Below, one piece after another: positions 54,769-61,379 of a DNA stretch of 64,000 nucleotides. Location of the stretch: the NCBI GenBank assembly GCA_016868315.1, contig VGHE01000001.1, positions 490,897-554,896 of the forward strand. Reading direction: 5' to 3'. Numbering within the stretch: position 1 is the stretch's first letter; each line of letters starts with the position of its first letter. The stretch is from Betaproteobacteria bacterium. GTDB lineage: Bacteria > Bdellovibrionota_B > Oligoflexia > Silvanigrellales > Silvanigrellaceae. Below the pieces are notes generated by a model. It was not told the DNA's origin, made no database searches, and saw only the letters and a program-made list of their open reading frames with translations. The position numbers and the translations under genes are program-made.

Positions 54769-54855
54769 GTTTTGAGATCGCTATTTGCAGATACTGTTCG
54801 TGAGGCTGTTCCTGTGCTTTAAGTGAGGCATTGTCCGATTCTCGGAGGGTGACTC

Positions 54856-55392
54856 ATGAGTCTTCGCGACCAACTTTTGAAAGCTGGATTGGTCTCAAAA
54901 AAGCAGGCGAAGCAGGCCGAGTCTCAGGCTAAGTCGCAGGCTCATCAAGCAAAGAAGAGCAAAACTGTCGCCGAGGAGCTTGAGGCTCAGCGTCAGGAAG
55001 AACTTCGGCAAATCGAAAACGAGCGTCTGGCGAAACAGAAAGCTGACCTCGAGTTGAATATCCAACGCGAGCAGAAGCGCATTGAACGCGAAAATCACCT
55101 GCGCTGTATGCAGTTGATGCGCTCAAATGCAGTGAACGAAAGAAACGCGCCGGAGCAGTATTACTTCTTAGAAGCAGGGCGGTTCGTGCGTCGCGTCGGT
55201 GTCAGTGCCTGGCAACGCGAGATGCTGGCTCGCGGCAGGATGGCCATTGGAAGAATTTATGAGCAAGTAGATGAATTTGTAATTCTACCGTATCATGTAG
55301 CGCAAACTGTTTTAGAGTTGAATCCATCAATGATTCTCACCTTGCATTCCCCTGTCGCGGATGACTCGGAAATCTCGGTGACCGAAGAGTGA
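54856..55392 (+). CDS. DUF2058-family protein (YaiL-like)
   Basis: 178 residues. The family start MSLRDQLLKAGLVSKKQAKQ is followed by a long Lys/Glu/Gln-rich helix (about residues 20-85). A small conserved C-terminal domain follows (APEQYYFLEAGRFVRRV..RGRMAIGRI). In E. coli the YaiL/DUF2058 protein is described as nucleoprotein/polynucleotide-associated, with no settled function. GGAGGGTGACTC precedes the ATG. The DsbA-like gene follows after 18 bases, so they may be one unit. Confidence 0.85.
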   Translation: MSLRDQLLKAGLVSKKQAKQAESQAKSQAHQAKKSKTVAEELEAQRQEELRQIENERLAKQKADLELNIQREQKRIERENHLRCMQLMRSNAVNERNAPEQYYFLEAGRFVRRVGVSAWQREMLARGRMAIGRIYEQVDEFVILPYHVAQTVLELNPSMILTLHSPVADDSEISVTEE

Positions 55393-55410
55393 ACCAAGAG
55401 AGGGATCTTT

Positions 55411-56562
55411 ATGTCGAATGCCAAGGTCGTAGGGGTTTTGCTGGGTGGAGTGTGTTTGGGTGCCGCTGTGGGCGTTGCGGTGACAACCACCGTGCTTAAA
55501 AACAACTCATCAAAGAGCGCTGCATCCACCGGAGGGTCTTGTTCGGTTGATGGTGCTGCTTCAGGTGTCCACGCCGCCCTTTTTGAAGTGGATGGCAAAG
55601 TTTTCAATCGCGAAGATCTCCCCTCTGAGCTGCAGGATCAGCTGTTTCAAATGCAAAATCAGTTGCACGATGCATCTGCCAACATGGTGCGCGAAGTTGC
55701 CCTCCGGGTTGCACTTGCTAACGATAAGAAAATCAAAATCGCAGCAGGCAGCGACATTCCTGAATTGAAAACTCTGATTCAGCCCAAAGCGGTTAGCGAA
55801 GCTGACATGCGCGCATTCTTTGAAGCTAACAAGGGCGGCTTGCCCCCAGGCACCACGTTTGAGCAGATTCGTCCGCAGCTCGAACAGTTCATGCAGGGTC
55901 AGCAGCAGTCAGAGCAAATCCGTGCTGAAGTGGCCAAGTTTGAAGAGAAAGGTCGCTTGAAGGTTTTGCTCAAGGCGCCTGTCGCACCGCTAGTGAATCT
56001 TGATTTGACTGGTCTGCCTTTCAAGGGTGCCGACAAAGCTCAGGTTGTTGTTGTTGAGGCGTCCGATTATCTCTGCACGCATTGCCGATCCGCTAACATT
56101 GAAGTGGATAAAATCATCGAGCAGTACGGCAGCAAAATTAAATTTGTGCAGGCTAACTTTGCGCTGCGTCCTGATGGCTTGAGTGGTTATCTCGCGCGCG
56201 GTGCATGGTGTGCAGGTAAGCAAGGCAACGATCAGTTCTGGAAGTTCCACAACAAGGCTTTTGCGGTTCCATTGCAAGCTGCGAATCCTGTCTCTCCAAA
56301 CACGGAGAAGGAATTCACCAGCACAACAATCCAGGCAGCTCAAGATGCAGGTATTGAAGTGAAAGACTTTGAAAAGTGCATTGCTTCGGAGGAGTCCAAG
56401 AAAGCCATTAAAGATACCAGCACGATGTTGAGTACCGCAGGCGTTACTGGCACTCCCACATTCTTTGTCAACAACCGCAAGGTTGGTTCCGCAGCTCAAC
56501 TGGGCTCTGCTATTGCAGTTGAGCTTGAGCGTTTGAGCTCGAATCCCTCCAAGGCAAATTGA
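55411..56562 (+). CDS. Membrane-anchored DsbA-like thiol-disulfide oxidoreductase
   Basis: 383 residues. An N-terminal anchor (VVGVLLGGVCLGAAVGVAVTTTVL) is followed by a SurA/PpiC-N-like helical region (about 60-190). A DsbA/thioredoxin domain then carries active site CTHC (222-225) in EASDYLCTHCRSANIE and the cis-proline segment VTGTPTFFVNNRKVG. A helical insertion lies between them, as in DsbA. It would introduce or shuffle disulfides in the periplasm, a fitting service in a genome with very Cys-rich surface proteins (inference). Extra Cys residues are present at about 44, 212-270 and 375 in the sequence context. Confidence 0.85.
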   Translation: MSNAKVVGVLLGGVCLGAAVGVAVTTTVLKNNSSKSAASTGGSCSVDGAASGVHAALFEVDGKVFNREDLPSELQDQLFQMQNQLHDASANMVREVALRVALANDKKIKIAAGSDIPELKTLIQPKAVSEADMRAFFEANKGGLPPGTTFEQIRPQLEQFMQGQQQSEQIRAEVAKFEEKGRLKVLLKAPVAPLVNLDLTGLPFKGADKAQVVVVEASDYLCTHCRSANIEVDKIIEQYGSKIKFVQANFALRPDGLSGYLARGAWCAGKQGNDQFWKFHNKAFAVPLQAANPVSPNTEKEFTSTTIQAAQDAGIEVKDFEKCIASEESKKAIKDTSTMLSTAGVTGTPTFFVNNRKVGSAAQLGSAIAVELERLSSNPSKAN

Positions 56563-56570
56563 AAAGCAAA

Positions 56571-56598
56571 GAGTGTGGCTCTCTTGAGAGCCACACTC
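56571..56598. terminator. Strong hairpin between the DsbA-like gene and the gal operon
   Basis: GAGTGTGGCTCTC (56571-56583) pairs perfectly with GAGAGCCACACTC (56586-56598) over 13 bases. Read on the minus strand it is followed by TTTGCTTTT, so it best serves as terminator of the galactose operon; on the plus strand the T-run is lacking. Confidence 0.8.
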
Positions 56599-56613
56599 AA
56601 CTCTCGGCGCATT

Positions 56614-58770
56614 TCACGTGAGTAGCTCGACAAGAATCGCACTTCGTCCCGGAATCGAGAGGCTTTGCGAATCAGATTGCGTGATGAGCTCAACCTGAGC
56701 CTGAAGGTTTTTGTCTAGGCTCATGAGAACGCTACTTCCTATTTTTTGCTGTGCTGGAAGTGAAATAGAGGACGGATGCTGTCCAAAATGTACACCGGCG
56801 AGAAACTTCCGGTTTCCGCTCTCGAGGAGCTGCAACTGGAGCTCGCTTGCGCTTGAGATTGCGCGTGCCGGCAGGTCGAGAATTTTTCTCAGTGCAGACC
56901 AGGCCTCCTTCTGCGGCATTGGACATGTGGCAAGGTGCACATGTGCTCCATGCTGCCCATCTTCTTTCAGTTTGAGGATTGCTGGTGAACCTGCATAGAT
57001 GGATTTGTTGCTGAAAGTCGCCTCAGTCGTCCAGGATTTGTTGAGGACTTGGATTTTCTCAGACCATAGATGCCCCTCAATGTGACCACCCGCCGCTGTG
57101 TCGGTCAGATCACACGTCTCGGTTTCACTTTCAAGAAGTGCGCCATAGTCATCGAGATAGAAATCAGTTTCAGAGTAAAAGACTGCAGGTAGCGGGCTGA
57201 GTTTGTTGTTTCTGGTTTTGTAGCCAGTTCTTGGAAGCGAGAGAACGCGTCCGCCCTTGCTCCGGAAGTTTTTGAGTAGGTGCCGCTCCGCTGCGGTAAG
57301 CTCAAAGGCATGTCCCGGAAGGACGATGAGTTTGTAAGCATCTAGCCGATCTTTTTCTGCTTCTAATGAGGGAGCAAACCAGAGGCCAAGACCGCTCTGC
57401 AGACAGAACTGGGTGATGTGGTCGATCTGCTTACGGGTGGTGTAGGTCACGCTCTGTGATGTGATTTCATGACTCCAAAGACTCTCTGAGTCGTGGATAC
57501 ACAGTACGTCGCGTGCTGCCAGTGGTAGGGCATCTGTAAAGCCAAATTCGTTCTTGAGTTTGGTAAAGGTGTGATTCTTTGCTTCAATCAATTTTTCCTG
57601 TTGCGATTTTTCGATACGCACATCGTGTGGAACAACCCCGTCGTGGTATTGCTCGCACCCTCCAGGCATGCGCTGCCAGCTGAAATAAAGCATTCCTGAT
57701 GCACCTTGAAAGGCTGATTGCAGGCCCCAAAGAAACAGCCAATCAAAAGAGAATCTGCGGTTGGTGGGCTGCCAATTCACCTGCAGCGGCTGTTGCTCAA
57801 GAATCAAAAAATGCCTCTGCTTGGTTGAGCGCATCAGTGCAAATTGCCATGCAGATGTCACGGGATGTGGTTCGCTCTCCATTTGGTAGTGGTCGAAGCC
57901 CGAATAGTCGAGATCCTTTGAGGCCATCCAAGGGCAGAGGTCTGTAAAAAGTGTCATCAGGTTGTGGGTCACGGGGCGGTTCGGGCTGTGCTTGCGGATA
58001 ATTTCGATTTGGTCGCGCTGAAATGCACACAATGCCTCATTGCTGAAGCGCCTGAAATCGAGTTCCAAATGTGGGTTTTGGTCGGCCCAGGAGGCTAATG
58101 GCAGGTCGATTTCTTTAAAGCTGCGATAGTGCTGCGACCAGAAGCAGGTGAACCAGTTTTCGTTGAGCGCTTCAATTTCGCCGTTGTAGCGTTGTTCGAG
58201 CCACTTGTGAAAAGCGGTTTTTGCATTCTGCGTAAACAAGAAAACCGAATTGTGGCACCCGAATTCATTGTCAGTTTGCCACGATTTCACTGCTGGATGA
58301 TTGCCGAAACTTTTTGCGAAAAGTTCAGTGATGCGTTTATTTTGTTTTTGATATTCGGGGTGATGAAAATCGTAATGCCGGCGTGAACCAAAGGGAATTT
58401 TCTGGCCAGTGCGTGTGACCGGAAGGATATCTGGATGAGCGTCGATGAGCCATTTTGGCGGTGTTGCCGTGGGCGTGCAGAAAATTACCTCGATGTTGTG
58501 TTTGTGCGCCAAATCAAGTGCATCTTTGAAAACCTCGGGTTTCCACACGCCTGGCGCAGGTTCAACTTTTGCCCAGCTGAATTCGCCGAGCCGGATTGTG
58601 TGAATGCCCTGCTTAACCATTCGTTTGAAATCTTCCGTGAGTCGCTCTTTATTGGTGAGCCATTCCAATCGACCTGAGTCGACCCGTCGGGTCAAGGTCT
58701 TTTCGTTTGAAATGTAGTCGGGGTAGTAGGCTGCACCAAGTTTGAAGAGGTTTTGTTGAGTTGAGTTCAT
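56614..58770 (-). CDS. GH42-family beta-galactosidase
   Basis: 718 residues, the usual size. The N-terminus LFKLGAAYYPDYIS and HTIRLGEFSWAKVEP are GH42 features. The general acid/base is Glu169 in QTDNEFGC and the nucleophile Glu325 in FLILEQQP. A trimerisation (glutamine amidotransferase-like) domain and a small beta domain follow. No signal peptide is seen, so it is likely cytosolic and hydrolyses beta-galactosides taken up by transporters not present in the window. It is the last gene of the galT-galK-GH42 unit, 17 bases after galK. Confidence 0.93.
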   Translation of the reverse strand: MNSTQQNLFKLGAAYYPDYISNEKTLTRRVDSGRLEWLTNKERLTEDFKRMVKQGIHTIRLGEFSWAKVEPAPGVWKPEVFKDALDLAHKHNIEVIFCTPTATPPKWLIDAHPDILPVTRTGQKIPFGSRRHYDFHHPEYQKQNKRITELFAKSFGNHPAVKSWQTDNEFGCHNSVFLFTQNAKTAFHKWLEQRYNGEIEALNENWFTCFWSQHYRSFKEIDLPLASWADQNPHLELDFRRFSNEALCAFQRDQIEIIRKHSPNRPVTHNLMTLFTDLCPWMASKDLDYSGFDHYQMESEPHPVTSAWQFALMRSTKQRHFLILEQQPLQVNWQPTNRRFSFDWLFLWGLQSAFQGASGMLYFSWQRMPGGCEQYHDGVVPHDVRIEKSQQEKLIEAKNHTFTKLKNEFGFTDALPLAARDVLCIHDSESLWSHEITSQSVTYTTRKQIDHITQFCLQSGLGLWFAPSLEAEKDRLDAYKLIVLPGHAFELTAAERHLLKNFRSKGGRVLSLPRTGYKTRNNKLSPLPAVFYSETDFYLDDYGALLESETETCDLTDTAAGGHIEGHLWSEKIQVLNKSWTTEATFSNKSIYAGSPAILKLKEDGQHGAHVHLATCPMPQKEAWSALRKILDLPARAISSASELQLQLLESGNRKFLAGVHFGQHPSSISLPAQQKIGSSVLMSLDKNLQAQVELITQSDSQSLSIPGRSAILVELLT

Positions 58771-58787
58771 GATGTTAAATTTTCCTG

Positions 58788-60176
58788 TTACTCGATGGTT
58801 TCTAGCCCAGCAGAAAAGCCTGCAGAAGGTCGGGTGACAAAAATGTCAGGCAGAATGCCGGTTGCTTGCGTGTAGGGATTGTTCTTGTCGGCAAAGCGCT
58901 CAAGCAATGCATCGCAGAGATTGCGGTGCACAAGTTGAACAGTGCTGCCGCCAAATCCTCCCCCAGTCATACGCGGCCCAATTAAGCCGGTCAGCGCAAG
59001 TGAGGGATGTGCTCGACACAGGTCGCGCACCACAGTCTCCATGGCCTCACATGCAACATTCAACTCAGGGCAAGTGACTTCATAGAGTGCATCGAGAGAT
59101 TTGTGGCTTGCACGCATCGCCTGGTTGAGCATCTGCAGGTCGCCCGTGCTGAGAGCTTTAGTAGCAGCCAGAACGCGTGCGTTTTCGAGCATTGCATGGG
59201 TTGCGCGTCGTGCAAGAATTTTGTGATCTTTTTTACCCGCCAGAAGTGTTTCGATGTTTTTCAGGAACTCATCTTCGGTCGCAACTTCCTTGAAACGAGG
59301 CAAGCGGGCCAGCTCTCCGAGCGAGTGAGCTCCGAGCCCTAGCGCTTCGTTGATGCCTTTGAGAGCTGACTCGCAGGAGGCTCGACGTTCGTTGTAGGCA
59401 CTCTCTGCGAGAGAATGGCTCACCCCTGTTTTGAAAATCACGAGAGCATGGTTGTGGAATTCCTCGTGTGCCTTCGCGTATGAGATGTGGAAACTGCGCG
59501 CAACCGGAAACTCGAGAAAATCAACTCGGGTATAGTGGTCTGGGCGCGAGCACAACACAGCAAGTTGATCCATCAGCCCACACCGAGTGCCCGCAAAGCG
59601 ATGCTCGACCAGCATGGCCAAGCGTGCCAAGGTCGCTGCATCGAGTGGGGCGCCACTGAGGAAATTGAGCTGTCCGAGCAAAGAAATGCACAGTGCTGCA
59701 GAGCTGCTGAGGCCTGCACCCTGAGGTAGAGTTGAATCCAGAATGAGGCTCAGAGTTTTTTCCGACCAAGGTGTGCGGTTGATTTGCCGGGTGAGAAGTG
59801 CAGCCTCAAACAACGCAAAACTCCCAATGACGTAACGTGCCCAGTGCCCCATCCTGAGTTCGGGGAGAGCAACGGGGTCACCTTTTTCGAGGCCAGTCGA
59901 GAGCAAATTCGACGCCCATTGAGTGATTTCTGCAGTTGATAACTCCAAAGTCTCATTCGCTGTTCGGGTGGCACAAAAGATGATGCCCTCGGTCGAATTG
60001 AGAAGCTTGGTTTCGCAGCGCAACCCCAGGTCGAGTGCTGCAGGCATAACCATGCCGCCGTTGTAGTCGGTGTGTTCACCAATCAGGTTCACCCGTCCCG
60101 GAGTGAAGCTAACCAATTTTTGAAGTGTTGATCCGGGATCGTTGGGAAGCGGATGGACGCCAGGAGTGATTTTCAT
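58788..60176 (-). CDS. galK: Galactokinase
   Basis: 462 residues with the GHMP-kinase motifs: TPGRVNLIGEHTDYNGG at the N-terminus (galactokinase signature), LPQGAGLSSSAALCISLLG (ATP-binding loop) and RMTGGGFGGSTVQLV near the C-terminus. It phosphorylates galactose at C1. The length is some 70 residues above E. coli GalK, from an N-terminal and several internal additions. ATG at 60176 is chosen; the frame continues only to a TTG at 60185. It lies 33 bases after galT. Confidence 0.94.
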   Translation of the reverse strand: MKITPGVHPLPNDPGSTLQKLVSFTPGRVNLIGEHTDYNGGMVMPAALDLGLRCETKLLNSTEGIIFCATRTANETLELSTAEITQWASNLLSTGLEKGDPVALPELRMGHWARYVIGSFALFEAALLTRQINRTPWSEKTLSLILDSTLPQGAGLSSSAALCISLLGQLNFLSGAPLDAATLARLAMLVEHRFAGTRCGLMDQLAVLCSRPDHYTRVDFLEFPVARSFHISYAKAHEEFHNHALVIFKTGVSHSLAESAYNERRASCESALKGINEALGLGAHSLGELARLPRFKEVATEDEFLKNIETLLAGKKDHKILARRATHAMLENARVLAATKALSTGDLQMLNQAMRASHKSLDALYEVTCPELNVACEAMETVVRDLCRAHPSLALTGLIGPRMTGGGFGGSTVQLVHRNLCDALLERFADKNNPYTQATGILPDIFVTRPSAGFSAGLETIE

Positions 60177-60209
60177 GCAAGACAATCCTTTGTCTGTGTG
60201 GGTTCCTGA

Positions 60210-61304
60210 TTAGAAATCAAAAGAACCTATGTCGACTTCAATTTTTCTGAGTTCAGCCGCCTTCTCTTCCGGATAGGTGTCATTGATGAAAAAGCCCGTG
60301 CCACTTTCAACACCCGCGAGATACTTGAGCTTCTGAGCCGTCCGGTAAGGCGGATATATTTCGATATGCCAATGGTAATGAGAGCAGTTTTCGTCGCGGG
60401 CTGCCGCTTGGTGATGAGCCATAATGTAGGGCATGGGGAAGCCAAACAGGGCGTCGTATTTCATGAGAATGGTTTTGAGAGCAATCGAGAGTTCTCGGCA
60501 CTCAGAGGGTGTGAGCTGTTGTAAAAGAGGCCGATGAGCGCGTGTGGTGATGTGAACTTCGTAGGGATAGCGCGCTGCAAACGGAATAAAGGCAACAATT
60601 TCCTGACCCTCAAAAACAATCCGGTTTTTATCCTTCAGTTCGTTTTCTGTGAGCGAGCAAATCAGACATTGCTTGTTTTTTTCAAAATGCGCTTGTGCAG
60701 CCAGGTGTTCATTTTTGATGAACGGGGGTAAATGATTAAATGCGTAGATTTGCCCGTGAGGGTGATGAAGTGTCACTCCAACTTCAGTCCCTTTGTTCTC
60801 GAACGGGAAAACAAATTCTATGTTGGGGTCGCGCGAAATTTCTTTGCAGCGATCTTGCCAGACGTGAACTAGCCCTTCGATTTGCGAGAGTGGTTCGCGG
60901 GCAAGGGTTGAGTCGTGGCGGGGTGAGTAGAGAACGACCTCGCATTTTCCTGTGGGAGTTTCACCAGACAAGGAGAGCCCAGGAAACATGTTTTCAAACA
61001 CAGCCCACTCGTAATTACCGACACCATGTGGGACTTCGGTGTCCAACTGCGTTCCATCTGCAAGTGGTGTGGTCGGACAGAGGGGGCAATATTCGCGTGG
61101 GGGTAGAAATGGGCGATCTTGTCGGCTTGCAGAAATGCTTACAAACTCGCCGCGCATGGCATTCCAGCGCAGGTGAGGCGGAGTCCATGTGCCCGGACGC
61201 ACCAAACCTGCTGCGGTAGGTTGGTGATCTTTTGCAAAAGGTGCACGGCTGTATTGAATCCAGGCGCGGCCATCAGGCTTCCGCCATTCAAACTTGTGCA
61301 GCAT
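60210..61304 (-). CDS. galT: Galactose-1-phosphate uridylyltransferase
   Basis: 364 residues. It has a zinc-type CPLC in EYCPLCPTT, the HIT-superfamily active site HPHGQIYAF with its nucleophilic histidine, and a downstream SHYHWHIEIYPP. It exchanges UMP between UDP-glucose and galactose-1-phosphate in the Leloir pathway. AAGGAGATCC precedes the ATG. A weak promoter-like pair (TTTGCC and TAAAGT on the minus strand, 17-base spacer) lies in the 75-base gap upstream. No galE, regulator or transporter is adjacent. Confidence 0.94.
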   Translation of the reverse strand: MLHKFEWRKPDGRAWIQYSRAPFAKDHQPTAAGLVRPGTWTPPHLRWNAMRGEFVSISASRQDRPFLPPREYCPLCPTTPLADGTQLDTEVPHGVGNYEWAVFENMFPGLSLSGETPTGKCEVVLYSPRHDSTLAREPLSQIEGLVHVWQDRCKEISRDPNIEFVFPFENKGTEVGVTLHHPHGQIYAFNHLPPFIKNEHLAAQAHFEKNKQCLICSLTENELKDKNRIVFEGQEIVAFIPFAARYPYEVHITTRAHRPLLQQLTPSECRELSIALKTILMKYDALFGFPMPYIMAHHQAAARDENCSHYHWHIEIYPPYRTAQKLKYLAGVESGTGFFINDTYPEEKAAELRKIEVDIGSFDF

Positions 61305-61379
61305 GGTCAGGATCTCCTTGTTTGACCCAACACTTTAGCGCGTTTTGTGGAATGGGCAAAGCAGGATTGGAACGGAAAA

